Shown here in pieces: positions 34,845 through 44,775 of a stretch of DNA of 64,000 bases (the first letter of the stretch is position 1; every line of letters begins with the position of its first letter). Made by a program: the position numbers and the translations under genes. This DNA is from Nocardia sp. NBC_01730. GTDB taxonomy: Bacteria > Actinomycetota > Actinomycetes > Mycobacteriales > Mycobacteriaceae. The notes beneath the pieces are model-generated. The model had not been told where the DNA came from. It did not search any database and saw only the letters and a list, made by a program, of their open reading frames with translations. Location of the stretch: positions 7,502,001 to 7,566,000 of the forward strand of contig NZ_CP109162.1 of assembly GCF_035920445.1 (NCBI RefSeq), in the 5' to 3' direction.

Positions 34845-37800
34845 GTGGGCAGCCATGATCTCGAAGGGACGCAGCGCGACCTGAGTTTCGGTATCGCCGC
34901 GGAATTGGCTGCGGCGGGATTCGATGATGCACAGGAGATCGGTCGCGGTGGTTTCGGTGTGGTGTATCGGTGCGTCGAGCACTCGCTCGACCGTGCGGTG
35001 GCGGTGAAGGTTCTCGATTCCGAGGTCACCGAGGACGAGCGGGCTCGTTTCCTGCGCGAGCAGCGGGCCCTCGGCCGGTTCTCCGCGCATCCGCACATCG
35101 TGCAGGTGCTGCGAGCCGACGTCACCACAACCGGCAAGCCCTACCTCGCGATGCCGTTTCACGCACAGGGATCACTGCAGTCGCGGATCCGGGCGAAGGG
35201 GCCGCTGCCATGGCAGGAAGTGCTGTCGGTCGGAGTGAAGATCGCCGGTGCGCTGGCGGCCGCGCACACCGGCGGCATCGTGCACCGCGACGTCAATCCC
35301 GCCAACATCCTGATGACCGACTATGGCGAGCCGCAGCTGGCCGATTTCGGCATCGCGCGCATCGGCGGTGCATTCGAGACCGCTGCCGGGCTGGTGGCGG
35401 GGACCCCGGCGTTCACGGCTCCCGAGGTGCTCAGGGGCGGGGAGCCGACGGTGGCCGCCGACAACTACAGCCTGGGCGCGACGCTGTTCTGTTTGCTGAC
35501 CGGCCACGCGGCCTTCGAGCGGAGACAGGGCGAGTCGGTGGTCGCGCAGTTTGTGCGGGTCACCACCGAGCCGGTTCCCGACCTGCGGCGAAGTGAAGTG
35601 CCCGCGCTGCTGTGTGTCGCTATCGAATCGGCAATGGCCGGCGATCCCGCGGAGCGGCCCGCGACCGCTCGTGAGTTCGGTGATCGACTCCGGAACATCG
35701 AGTTCTCGAGCGGCTTGGCAGTGAACTCGATGGTGCTTCCGGCAAGCGAGGTGACCGGCGGGCCCGAGATCGGTGTCGAACCGGCCCCCACACCACCACC
35801 GTTGTCTGTGCAGACGGCGCTTGCGACACCGTTGACCCGCTATCGGCCGCCGGAGCCGTCGCGTCAGCCGGTTCAGCGGCGACGGTTGCTCGACATCCTG
35901 CGGCAAGGCGAGCCCCGGCGGTTGGTGCTGATCCACGGGCCTGCCGGGTTCGGGAAGAGCACGCTGGCCGCGCAGTGGGTCGATTCTCTCGCCTCCGACG
36001 GCGTCCGCGTCGCCTGGCTCAGCGTGGATCTCGACGACAACAACGTCGTGTGGTTCCTGTCTCATGTCATCGAGGCGATTCGCCGCGTGCACCCTGAGGT
36101 GGCGGCAGATCTGGCGCAAATCCTCGAGGAGCGCTCCAGCGATGCGACACAGTACGTGGTGGCCACCCTGATCGACGAGATTCACAACCATGGCGAGACA
36201 GTGGCCCTGGTGGTCGACGACTGGCACCGGGTGACGAGCCCGGTCACCGTCGCGGCGATGGAATTCCTGCTCGATCGCGGCTGCCATCACCTGCAGATGA
36301 TCGTCACCAGCCGCAGTCGCAAAGGGCTGCCGCTGGGCCGGATGCGGGTTCGCGACGAACTCGTCGAGATCGACGCGGCCGGCCTGCGGTTCGACGACGT
36401 CGAGACCGCCGCGTTCGTCGCGGGCGTCAACGACTTGTCGCTGGCGGCCGAAGAGATCCAGCACTTGCGCGCATCGACCGAAGGGTGGGCGGCTGCCGTG
36501 CAACTGGCGTCGCTGTCGCTGCGCGGACGCGACGATCCGGGCGCGTACATCAGCCAGATCTCCGGACGGCATTACGCCATCGGTGAGTATCTGATGGAGA
36601 ACGTGATCGACACTCTCGAACCGAACATGCTCGAGTTCATGACGCGGACCTCGGTTCCCGAGCGAATCTCTGGCGAACTCGCCGAAGCGCTGGCCGGCGT
36701 GACAGGCGGGCAGGAACTGCTGGAGGAGGTTCGCCAGCGGGATCTGTTCCTGCGCGCCATCGACGACGAACTCCGGTGGTTCCGCTATCACGCGTTGTTC
36801 GCCGACTTCCTGCGCCGCCGACTGGTCCAGCAGCATCCCGGTCTGCTAGAGGAATTGCATTCGACGGCGTGCGAGTGGTTCGCCGACCACGGAATGGTCA
36901 CCGAGGCTGTCGATCACGCACTGGCGGCCAACGCTCCCGACCGTGCCGTGGAACTTGTGGACGCGCATGCCGAGGAGTTGTTGGAAACCGGGCGGATGGC
37001 GACCCTGCTCGGGCTCGTGGCCAAGCTGCCCGACTCGCTGACGGTGCAGAATCCGGGGCTGCAGGTGAAGATCGCCTGGGCGAACACCGCCCTGCAGCGC
37101 CTGGACGTCGCGACCACTGTGCTCGACCGCGCGGATGCGGTACTAGCGGAGGCACCGGCCGACGATGACCAGAGCAACGAGACCCGCGTCGAATCGGCGC
37201 TGGCCCGCACCTGCGCGGCTGTGGTCGTAGACCAACCCGTGCGGGTGCCGGAGTCGGTGCTGGTGCTGGCCCGCGAGCCGCTCCGGCCGTATATGGCGGG
37301 GGCAATCGCAATGATGGCGATGGGGTCCGCGCTGCATCGCTTCGAGTTCGATGAGGTGTACCGCTGGCATCGCTGGTTCGAGCCGTACCGAAATCGTGTC
37401 CGTGGCCCCTTCGCCGTCATGTACTGCGACTGCGTCGCCGGGATGGCCGCCAGCGAGCAACTCGACCTCGCGGCGGCGGAATCCTATTTCCGGACCGCGC
37501 TGAGCCTGGCACTGCAGACCGGCCGGCAGTCGTACTCCACCCGGCTGGCCAGTGCACTACTCGGCGAATTGCTGTACGAGAAGGGGCAATTCATCGAGGC
37601 CGAGGAGTTGCTGGATGTCGGGTTGGCCGTCGAGGGCGGTGGGGTGGAGTTCCTGCTGGCGGCCTATGGGACCGGGGCGCGTCTGGCCGGGGTGCGCGGC
37701 GATCTCGACACCGCACGGCATCGGCTGGACGAGGGCGCCGCGATCGCGGCGATGGTGCCGATTCTGCGGCTCGCCGCCCGGATGGTCAACGAGCGGATCC

Positions 37801-38303
37801 GTCTGCTGCTGCCGATCGCCGATATCGATCGTCGAGCCCTCGAGCAACTTGCCCCGTACACCGTGCAGCCTGACGTGGCGTCGGCGGTCGCTTCCGAGCT
37901 CGCCCAGGGCTCGGCGATCCGGCTGCTGCTTGCCGAACGCACCAGTGTGGCAGCCGAGCTGGCCTGCCGTCGCGCCGAGCAGCTGGTGCGCGAGATCGCC
38001 CGGCAGGACCGGCCGCGCGCGCTGCTGCACGCGGAGCTGCTGCGCGGGTGCTGCCTGTCGGCGACCGGGCAGACGCTTCGCGCGGCCGAGCTACTGGCCC
38101 CGGTGCTGAGTCGGTGCGCCGAGCTGAGGCTGGTGCGGCCGGTCGTCGATGCAGGCCACCAGCTGCAGCCCGTTATCGAAACACTGTACGTAACAACGAA
38201 ATCAGAGACTCCGCCGCCGCAGTTCCTGCGGCAGGTATCGGCAGAGTTCGAGCAGGTGCCACTGAGCTGCGGCCGACAGTCCGAGGACGAACCATCGCAG
38301 TAG
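34845..38303 (+). CDS. PknK-like Ser/Thr protein kinase with MalT/STAND ATPase region
   Basis: A 1152-residue protein with the PknK architecture. Residues ~28-285 are a protein kinase: GRGGFGVVY, VAVK with Lys55, HRDVNPAN at 147-154, DFG at 167-169 and TAPEV. Residue 151, normally Lys in HRDxKxxN, is Asn. Residues ~350-650 are a MalT-like NTPase (Walker A GPAGFGKST near 365, LVVDDWHR), and the rest is helical tetratricopeptide-like repeats. In mycobacteria PknK links signalling to transcription and growth. There is no membrane segment, so it is cytosolic. The GTG start is uncertain. Confidence 0.85.
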   Translation: MGSHDLEGTQRDLSFGIAAELAAAGFDDAQEIGRGGFGVVYRCVEHSLDRAVAVKVLDSEVTEDERARFLREQRALGRFSAHPHIVQVLRADVTTTGKPYLAMPFHAQGSLQSRIRAKGPLPWQEVLSVGVKIAGALAAAHTGGIVHRDVNPANILMTDYGEPQLADFGIARIGGAFETAAGLVAGTPAFTAPEVLRGGEPTVAADNYSLGATLFCLLTGHAAFERRQGESVVAQFVRVTTEPVPDLRRSEVPALLCVAIESAMAGDPAERPATAREFGDRLRNIEFSSGLAVNSMVLPASEVTGGPEIGVEPAPTPPPLSVQTALATPLTRYRPPEPSRQPVQRRRLLDILRQGEPRRLVLIHGPAGFGKSTLAAQWVDSLASDGVRVAWLSVDLDDNNVVWFLSHVIEAIRRVHPEVAADLAQILEERSSDATQYVVATLIDEIHNHGETVALVVDDWHRVTSPVTVAAMEFLLDRGCHHLQMIVTSRSRKGLPLGRMRVRDELVEIDAAGLRFDDVETAAFVAGVNDLSLAAEEIQHLRASTEGWAAAVQLASLSLRGRDDPGAYISQISGRHYAIGEYLMENVIDTLEPNMLEFMTRTSVPERISGELAEALAGVTGGQELLEEVRQRDLFLRAIDDELRWFRYHALFADFLRRRLVQQHPGLLEELHSTACEWFADHGMVTEAVDHALAANAPDRAVELVDAHAEELLETGRMATLLGLVAKLPDSLTVQNPGLQVKIAWANTALQRLDVATTVLDRADAVLAEAPADDDQSNETRVESALARTCAAVVVDQPVRVPESVLVLAREPLRPYMAGAIAMMAMGSALHRFEFDEVYRWHRWFEPYRNRVRGPFAVMYCDCVAGMAASEQLDLAAAESYFRTALSLALQTGRQSYSTRLASALLGELLYEKGQFIEAEELLDVGLAVEGGGVEFLLAAYGTGARLAGVRGDLDTARHRLDEGAAIAAMVPILRLAARMVNERIRLLLPIADIDRRALEQLAPYTVQPDVASAVASELAQGSAIRLLLAERTSVAAELACRRAEQLVREIARQDRPRALLHAELLRGCCLSATGQTLRAAELLAPVLSRCAELRLVRPVVDAGHQLQPVIETLYVTTKSETPPPQFLRQVSAEFEQVPLSCGRQSEDEPSQ

Positions 38304-38314
38304 TCGCAGAACGA

Positions 38315-38336
38315 GTGGGGGCCGAATCGCCCTCAC
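38315..38336 (+). terminator. Hairpin after the kinase gene
   Basis: GTGGGGGC and GCCCTCAC form an 8-bp stem with one G-U pair around a 6-nt loop, 12 bp after the stop. The remaining 38337-38539 holds no gene that I can support. Confidence 0.4.
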
Positions 38337-38539
38337 ACGACGGCGACGGCCACGATCGCCGCGGCGGGGTGATGCGGATCGTGGGATATATTCGCCTTCG
38401 AGTCGGGGATGGTTACCGGGGCCTTGCAGATACCACCGTCCGGCGCGCTGATCCTGTTCCTTGCACGACCGGACGGCAACTGGCGGCTAACCGATCATCG
38501 CCGTACTCACCACCGATTCGCTGTCGACCGCAGCCCAGC

Positions 38540-39439
38540 TCAAACCGGGTGACTTGGTTCGATTTTCGCTACCGATCGGGTCATCAACTCGGTGAGCCGG
38601 CCGACCAGGGGTTCGGGGTCGGAGCGGGTCATTGCGGACAGCTCGATGGTCGTAGCCCCGTGGCGTAAGGGGCGGAAGCACACGGACGGACTGGCCGCGG
38701 CGGCGGCCGCAGCGGGTACCACCGTGACCCCTAGGCCGCAGTCGACCATGGCGATCTGGGAGGTCACCGACCGCGCCCAGTGCGCCGGGATGGGGCTGAA
38801 ACCGGCGGCTCGGCACATCGCGCCCATCGCATCGTGGTAGTCGGGTGAGATGTGGCGGTGCAGCCACACCCACGAGTCACTTGCCAGCTCGCCCAGATCG
38901 AATGGCTCGAAGGTGTCGGCCGCCCGATGATCGGCAGGTAAGGCCGCGACGAACCGGTCGACGAATATCGTCGTCGCCGTGGTACCGCGGACCGGGGCGG
39001 TCTGTCGCACAATCGCGCAATCGAGCGTGCGGTCGAGGAGACCTGCCGCTGCCTCGTGCGTATCGATCTCCTGTGTCCGGATCTCGACGCCCGGCACCTC
39101 AGCGTGGAACTCTTCGAGCACGCGCGGCAAGGGCCACGAGAATGCCGAAGCCACCGCACCCAGGCGAATCCGACCACCATGGCCGACGGCCGCGTGCCGC
39201 ACGGCGGCCTCGGCATCCTCAGCTTGGCGGATCAACGCCCGACACTGCTGCAGGAACACTGTTCCGGCCGCGGTGAGGGCGACCGATCGATGAGTGCGGT
39301 GCAACAATTCGCAACCCAGCTGCCGTTCGGTCTGCTTGATTGCCTGCGAGAGCGGCGGCTGTGACATCCGCAGCCGCTCTGCCGCTCGACCGAAATGCAG
39401 TTCTTCGGCCACCGCAACAAAATAACGAGCTTGCCGCAC
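38540..39439 (-). CDS. LysR family transcriptional regulator
   Basis: A 299-residue LysR protein. The N-terminal helix-turn-helix is clear (ARYFVAVAEELHFGRAAERLRMSQPPLSQAIKQTERQLGCELL), followed by the linker helix and a substrate-binding domain (IRLGAVASAFSWPLPRVLEEFHAEVPGVEI; MVDCGLGVTVVPA). It is divergent from the truncated aldolase gene only 7 bp away, too close for a normal divergent promoter. It was probably the activator of the catabolic genes now degraded downstream. Confidence 0.9.
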   Translation of the reverse strand: MRQARYFVAVAEELHFGRAAERLRMSQPPLSQAIKQTERQLGCELLHRTHRSVALTAAGTVFLQQCRALIRQAEDAEAAVRHAAVGHGGRIRLGAVASAFSWPLPRVLEEFHAEVPGVEIRTQEIDTHEAAAGLLDRTLDCAIVRQTAPVRGTTATTIFVDRFVAALPADHRAADTFEPFDLGELASDSWVWLHRHISPDYHDAMGAMCRAAGFSPIPAHWARSVTSQIAMVDCGLGVTVVPAAAAAAASPSVCFRPLRHGATTIELSAMTRSDPEPLVGRLTELMTRSVAKIEPSHPV

Positions 39440-39446
39440 CTCGACA

Positions 39447-39869
39447 GTGATATTCAGAACCTCTTACATTCTCGGCGGCGCCGGCTTCGGCCACTGGGGT
39501 GAAGTCCTCACCGTCGCCGCCCAACATCGCGGACTGAACGGCCTGTTGATCGACGGCGGCGTCCGCGACGCCGCCGAACTGGAGGCTCTGCGGTTTTCTG
39601 TCTTCTCGCGCAACAATTCCATCCTCGGGACGCGCAAGGACTTCCGCGGCGTGTTCGAGCGTCCCGTGACGATCGGCGGTGTAACGATCCGAACCGGCGA
39701 TCTCATCGTCGGCGATGTCGACGGGGTCGTCGCCCTGCCGGCCACCGACATCGATCGGATCCTCGACCGCGCCGACGCCCGAGTCGCCCACGAGAAGCAG
39801 ATCATGTCGCAACTGCTGAACGGGGCCACCACACTCGAGCTGTACAACTTCGGCGCGGCAGGACAGTGA
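39447..39869 (+). pseudogene. RraA/HMG-aldolase-like protein, 5'-truncated
   Basis: The 140 codons match the C-terminal two-thirds of RraA-family proteins (4-hydroxy-4-methyl-2-oxoglutarate aldolase/regulator of RNase E): GGAGFGHWGEVLTVAAQHRGLNGLLIDGGVRD, SVFSRN, and VTIGGVTIRTGDLIVGDVDGVV. About 70 N-terminal residues are missing, and the preceding DNA goes straight into the LysR gene. The gene is therefore broken by a deletion. It overlaps the aminotransferase start by 4 bp, showing they were one operon. Confidence 0.75.
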
Positions 39870-40258
39870 CCATTGTGACCGACAACCCGATCTTCGCCGT
39901 CGCCGTCAAAGCCGAAGCCCTCCGCGCACAGGGCGCCGACGCGATCACACTCGCCGCCGGAGAACCACAGGCACCCAGCAGCAGCGCCGTGATCGACGCT
40001 GCCGTCGACGCCGTCCGCGACGCCACCGCCCACCGCTACGGGCCCGCGCAGGGCGACCCGGAGCTTCGAGAACTCGTCGCCACCCAACTCGCCGCCGACA
40101 CCGCTCTCACCTGGACTGCCGACGACATCCAGATAACCCTCGGCGCGAAACACGCGTTGTTTCTCGCTACGCACGCCCTGATCGGCCCCGGCGACGAAGT
40201 TTTGGTCGGCGCACCCGGTTGGCCAGGACATGCCCTATTGACTGAACTAACCCCATGA
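39866..40258 (+). pseudogene. Class I/II aminotransferase, 5' part (interrupted)
   Basis: The 5' piece of a fold-type I aminotransferase resembling aspartate aminotransferases: LAAGEPQAPSSSAVIDAA, YGPAQGDPELRELVA, TLGAKHALFLATHALIGPGDEVLVGAPGWPGHA. Homology stops at codon GCC 40232-40234; a few element-derived codons follow to a TGA at 40256-40258. The gene resumes at about 44782, and joining 40234 to 44782 restores a continuous frame (…GWPGHA-ETEVVTAAGG…). Confidence 0.88.
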
Positions 40259-40309
40259 TCGGGGCAGGTCGGGGCCACTGCGGTCGGGCTCGGTGGGTAG
40301 CTTGCCCGC

Positions 40310-41566
40310 GTGATCGAATCCGAGGAGAACACCCGCGATCTCGCGGGTCTGGTGGTGCCCCGGTCTGGTCGGTTGATAGCCACCGGCGAGGAGTCCGAGC
40401 CGTATCGGCTGCTGGACAGCCGCGGGGCGGTGGTCGCCCCGGTGGAGGTATTCCTGCGAGAGTTGCTGGCAGCGGGACGGGCGGCGCCGACGCTGCGCTC
40501 ATATGGCATGGATCTGTTGCGGTGGTGGCGGTTTCTACAGGCCATCGATGTTGGCTGGGACCGCGCAACTCGGGTCGAGGCCCGCGATTTCAGTTGCTGG
40601 ATCCAGCTGACGGTGAAGCAGCGCCGTCGGGTCGATCGTTCCGATGGGGCTGGTTGGGCAAAGCATAGGGCAGCAGAAGTCAATTCAGTCAGCGGTAAGC
40701 CCGCTCCAGGAGACGGATACGCCCCGGCGACCGTGGCGCATTCGGAGACTGTGCTGCGGACTTTCTACGATTTTCACCGCGATGCCGGAAGTGGGCCGAT
40801 TCTGAATCCGTTCCCGCTGGATCCGTCGCGGCGGTCCCGTCGGGCGCATGCGCATCGCAATCCGATGGATGGGTGGCCGCGCGAGCGAGTGGGGCGTTAT
40901 CGGCCGAAGGTTCGGCATCGGATTCCTCGCGCGATTCCTGATCACCGGTTCAACGAGTTGTTCGCGGCGCTGGGGTCGCATCGGGACCGCGCGTTGGTGG
41001 CGTTCTGGATCTCGACGGGGGTGCGAGCGTCGGAGCTGCTGGGGCTTCGGCATTGCGACGTCGACCCGGGCCAGCAACTGATCACCGTAGTGCGCAAGGG
41101 AACTCGCGCTTGCCAGCAGGTGCCGGCGTCGGCGGATGCGTTCGTTTGGCTGCGGTTGTATCAGGAACAACTACACGGCCAGGTCCCCCAAGGTCGGATC
41201 CAGCCGGTGTGGTGGACGCTTCGGCGGCCTCGGCGGCCGTTGAAATATCACGCGGCGCACCGGATGTTCGAGCGCGCCAACGCAGTCCTCGGCTCGGACT
41301 GGACCTTGCACGATCTCAGGCATTCGGCCGCGGCCAGAATGGCCCGCGACCCGCAGCTGACGTTGAGCGACGTGCAGCTGGTCATGGGACATGCGCACCT
41401 GTCCACCACCGAAATCTACCTGACCCCGAACAGCGACGAGGTGATCGCCGGAGTCCTGGCCCATCATGCCCGCACCGCCGAACAGCGCGACAAACCGGCG
41501 CCACCACCACCGGCGCCCGGTTACGACCCGCAGACGTTGAGCGTGTTGTTCGGAAGGAACCTGTGA
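40310..41566 (+). CDS. Tyrosine recombinase A of the element
   Basis: A 418-residue tyrosine recombinase. An N-terminal SAM-like core-binding region (FLRELLAAGRAAPTLRSYGMDLLRWWRFLQ) precedes the catalytic domain: Arg in GVRASELLGL near residue 239, HDLRHSAA near 334-341, and GHAHLSTTEIYL with the second His and the nucleophilic Tyr. The C-terminus is Pro-rich. Start is GTG at 40310. It overlaps the second recombinase by 4 bp, suggesting the pair act together. Confidence 0.9.
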   Translation: MIESEENTRDLAGLVVPRSGRLIATGEESEPYRLLDSRGAVVAPVEVFLRELLAAGRAAPTLRSYGMDLLRWWRFLQAIDVGWDRATRVEARDFSCWIQLTVKQRRRVDRSDGAGWAKHRAAEVNSVSGKPAPGDGYAPATVAHSETVLRTFYDFHRDAGSGPILNPFPLDPSRRSRRAHAHRNPMDGWPRERVGRYRPKVRHRIPRAIPDHRFNELFAALGSHRDRALVAFWISTGVRASELLGLRHCDVDPGQQLITVVRKGTRACQQVPASADAFVWLRLYQEQLHGQVPQGRIQPVWWTLRRPRRPLKYHAAHRMFERANAVLGSDWTLHDLRHSAAARMARDPQLTLSDVQLVMGHAHLSTTEIYLTPNSDEVIAGVLAHHARTAEQRDKPAPPPPAPGYDPQTLSVLFGRNL

Positions 41567-44043
41567 ACTCCATCGTCAAGCACAGCACCCGCAAACCCCT
41601 GACCGCCGCTGCGTCGGTAGCCGCCGAGCAGCGGCTGCGCAATGGTCAGCTGCGCACCGAATTTCCGCCACGATCGATCGAGGGATGGTGGCCGCACACG
41701 GCAGCCACGACCGAGCAGGTGCAACAGCGGTTGACGGCCCCACCGTTCGCCCCTACAGCGAAAACCACTCGGGGCGGGCGACGACGCGGGGTGGCCAAGA
41801 TACTGCGCTGGCTGTCGTCGTTCCCAGGTGAGACCTGGCAGGAGCGTTGGCAGGTCAGCGGCGCCGAGGAGCATCCGGGAGCAGGATGGATCGAGCTGCC
41901 GATGGCGTGGCTGGCAGCACACGGCGGAACCACCTCCTACGACTCGACCGATCTGACGTCCGGGCTGCTCATGCTGATCTGCGGAGATGTGCTCCGCCCC
42001 GGCATGGGTTGGATGCTTACCCGCACGCACCGATATCTCACGACGATGATGGCGCAGGTCAGGGATCCGAACGGGTTCGCCCGGCTGGCAGAACTGGCCG
42101 CCGCTGAACCGGCCAGTTCCCGGGCTGACGCGAAGATCTCGGCGACTCGCATCGCCGTGATCCTTGCCTGCAAAGGCGGGACCATCGCTGACATCGTCGT
42201 CGGTGACTGCGCGGAACTGGTCGACACCATGCGCCGAGTCCAGACCCGCGGCGGACAGAAGAAAGTCGACTTCTATCTCCGGTTGCGCGCTATGGGCATC
42301 TTCGGCGGACACTCGCCGCACAGCATCCGCGCGTTCGGGTTGGCCGGTGGACGGCTGACGATCGAGCAACTGGTCGACCGCTACCGCATCCAATGCCGAC
42401 CGATCCGAGACCTGCTCATCGACTACCTGCGTGAACGACAGCCGTCTCTGGACTTCTCCAGCCTCGACACGGTCTCGAGGACGCTGGCCGGCCTGTTCTG
42501 GGCCCGCATCGAGGCACTGTCCCCCGGCATCGACACTCTGCAGATCCCGACGGAGGTGATGCGCGATTGGAAAGACGGTCTCGGCACCGTCGAACGCACC
42601 ACCATCAGCAGCACTGGCGAGCGGATCAAAGTGCCGGTGCCGCGGCTGAGCCTGAAAGACGAACTAATCCGGGTGCGGGCCCTCTACCTCGACATCGCGC
42701 ACTGGGCTGTCGAGGACCCCGCTCGTTGGGGGCCGTGGGTCGCGCCCTGCCCGATCACCAGCGCCGAAATTCAGAAGGCCAAGGAACGCAACCACCGCAA
42801 AGCCCGCATGGACCAGCGTACCCGCGAACGGCTGCCCGTCTTGCCTGCCCTCGTGGCCACCGTCAACGACCGGCGTCTCGCAACGGCTGGGCTCCTGGCT
42901 GCAGCACAAGCGGCACAACCCGGAGCGATCATCGACGGAACAGGCGGGAAACTTCGAAACGCCATAGTTCCCAAAGCGATCGGGCGATTCATCTGGGCTG
43001 AGGAAGTCACGACTGGTAAACGGCGCAACCTGTCCTATGAAGAAGAGGAAGCGTTCTGGGCGTTCGCGACCATCGAGGTCCTGCGCCTGACCGGCATCCG
43101 CTGCGAGGAACTACTCGAACTGTCTCACCACAGCATCACCGAATACCGGCTGCCTAGCACAGGCGAACTCGTCCCGCTGCTGCAGATTGCACCCTCGAAA
43201 ACCGACACTGAGCGCCTCCTGCTGGTCAGCCCCGAACTGGCCGACATTCTCAGCACCATCGTCCAACGCTTACGCAACCCGGACGGCTCCATCCCGCTGG
43301 TCGTCTCCTACGACGTCAGGGAGAGAATCTGGAACCCGCCCATGCCGGTGCTGTTCCAGCGCGGGATCGGCAACGAACGCCGCGCCTTCACCCCAACCGC
43401 GATCCGGAAACTGCTCATCAACGCGCTCGCCGCGACCGACCTCACCGACCCCAACGGCGACCCGCTGATCTTCAGCCCTCACGATTTCCGGCGGATCTTC
43501 GTCACCGACGCCATCATGAACGGCCTGCCACCGCACATCGCACAGGTCATTTGCGGGCACAAAAGCATCGATACAACCATGGGCTACAAGGCCGTCTACC
43601 CTGCGGAAACCATTGAGGCACACCGAGCCTTCATCGCACGGCGCCGGTCGGTTCGGCCCGGCGAAGAATACCGCACGCCGACCAACGAAGAGTGGGATGC
43701 GTTCCTGTCTCACTTCGAGAAGCGGAAAGTGTCGGTCGGGACATGCGCGCGGGCATTTTCGACGCCCTGCATTCATGAGCACGCATGCGTCCGATGTTCA
43801 CTCCTGAGACCGGACCCGGCCCAACGAGCCAGGCTCGAAGAGATCCGCGACAACCTCGAAGCCCGCATCGTCGAGGCCAGACGCGAGGGCTGGCTCGGCG
43901 AAATCGAGGGCCTGCAGGTCAGCTACAGCGGCGTCAACGACAAACTCGCCCAGATCGACGCCACGCTCCAGCGAACCACAGCAGGGACCGAACTCGGCAT
44001 CCCCGGATTCGATGCCACTTTCGGAAGGACTGCTGCCCCATAG
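41563..44043 (+). CDS. Tyrosine recombinase B of the element, with C-terminal Cys/His cluster
   Basis: An 826-residue protein, far longer than a usual integrase. The first ~480 residues contain a long extra region. The catalytic domain follows: Arg in TGIRCEELLEL near 513, HDFRR near 640-644, GHKSIDTTMGYKAVY with His near 666 and Tyr near 675. Then comes a Cys/His cluster, CARAFSTPCIHEHACVRC (about 727-745), probably zinc-binding, and a coiled-coil-like tail. This layout resembles the larger TnpB-like partner of two-recombinase elements. The GTG start overlaps the previous stop and follows GGAAGGA. Confidence 0.85.
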   Translation: MNSIVKHSTRKPLTAAASVAAEQRLRNGQLRTEFPPRSIEGWWPHTAATTEQVQQRLTAPPFAPTAKTTRGGRRRGVAKILRWLSSFPGETWQERWQVSGAEEHPGAGWIELPMAWLAAHGGTTSYDSTDLTSGLLMLICGDVLRPGMGWMLTRTHRYLTTMMAQVRDPNGFARLAELAAAEPASSRADAKISATRIAVILACKGGTIADIVVGDCAELVDTMRRVQTRGGQKKVDFYLRLRAMGIFGGHSPHSIRAFGLAGGRLTIEQLVDRYRIQCRPIRDLLIDYLRERQPSLDFSSLDTVSRTLAGLFWARIEALSPGIDTLQIPTEVMRDWKDGLGTVERTTISSTGERIKVPVPRLSLKDELIRVRALYLDIAHWAVEDPARWGPWVAPCPITSAEIQKAKERNHRKARMDQRTRERLPVLPALVATVNDRRLATAGLLAAAQAAQPGAIIDGTGGKLRNAIVPKAIGRFIWAEEVTTGKRRNLSYEEEEAFWAFATIEVLRLTGIRCEELLELSHHSITEYRLPSTGELVPLLQIAPSKTDTERLLLVSPELADILSTIVQRLRNPDGSIPLVVSYDVRERIWNPPMPVLFQRGIGNERRAFTPTAIRKLLINALAATDLTDPNGDPLIFSPHDFRRIFVTDAIMNGLPPHIAQVICGHKSIDTTMGYKAVYPAETIEAHRAFIARRRSVRPGEEYRTPTNEEWDAFLSHFEKRKVSVGTCARAFSTPCIHEHACVRCSLLRPDPAQRARLEEIRDNLEARIVEARREGWLGEIEGLQVSYSGVNDKLAQIDATLQRTTAGTELGIPGFDATFGRTAAP

Positions 44044-44124
44044 AAATTAGCTCAGATGCTCCTCAATCCGGCCGCCGCAGCGTCGGTCAATGGCGATTGA
44101 TGGTTACGGACTACCCTGCCGGTG

Positions 44125-44775
44125 ATGAGCGCAGACGACTGGTTGACCGATACCCGAATCTCCTACGACACTGTCGCGCTGAGCTATGCCGACCAGGTGC
44201 GCGATGCCTTGGCTGGACACCCATACCTCCGTGCAGCTCTGGCATTGTTCGCGGACAGCGTGCGGGCCGCTGGCGGCGGGCTCGTAGCCGATGTCGGGTG
44301 CGGTCCCGGACACGTTACCGCCTACTTACACGAGCTGGGTGTTGATGCCTTCGGTGTCGATCTCTCCCCTGGGATGATCGAGGCAGCTCGGCGTGACCAC
44401 CCTGGACTGCGGTTCGAGGTGGGTTCTATGACGGAGCTGGACTTCCCGGCAGCCTCGATGGCCGGCATGCTGGCTTGGCAGTCGTTGATCCACGTCCCCG
44501 ACGACGAGGTCCCGGCCGTGCTGAGGCACTTTCATCGAGTACTGCGTCCCGGCGGACCACTGCAATTACTGTTCCACGTCGGCACCGAGTCGCAGTTGAA
44601 GACCCAAGGCTATGGCGGTCACCCGATGAATGTCCATGTCCACCGTCGGCAGCCGGACCTCATGACGACCTGGCTGCGTGATGCCGGATTCAAGGTCGAG
44701 GCTCACATGCTGCTCGCCCCGGAAGAGAAAGCTTCGCAAGCAATACTTTTCGCACGTCACCAGCCTTACCAGTAG
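44125..44775 (+). CDS. Class I SAM-dependent methyltransferase, passenger gene
   Basis: A 216-residue methyltransferase. Motif I is VADVGCGPGHVTAYL, the acidic residue after beta-2 is in GVDLSPGMIEAARR, and post-I motifs are LAWQSLIHVPDDEV and VLRPGG. The substrate is unknown. It lies inside the element, and its TAG overlaps the right terminal repeat, so it moves with the recombinases as cargo. The ATG at 44125 is used; a GTG just before it is possible. Confidence 0.85.
   Translation: MSADDWLTDTRISYDTVALSYADQVRDALAGHPYLRAALALFADSVRAAGGGLVADVGCGPGHVTAYLHELGVDAFGVDLSPGMIEAARRDHPGLRFEVGSMTELDFPAASMAGMLAWQSLIHVPDDEVPAVLRHFHRVLRPGGPLQLLFHVGTESQLKTQGYGGHPMNVHVHRRQPDLMTTWLRDAGFKVEAHMLLAPEEKASQAILFARHQPYQ

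Noticed and set aside
35172..36836. Long open frame antisense to the kinase gene
   Set aside because: It is an artefact of GC bias; the plus-strand frame carries kinase and NTPase motifs.
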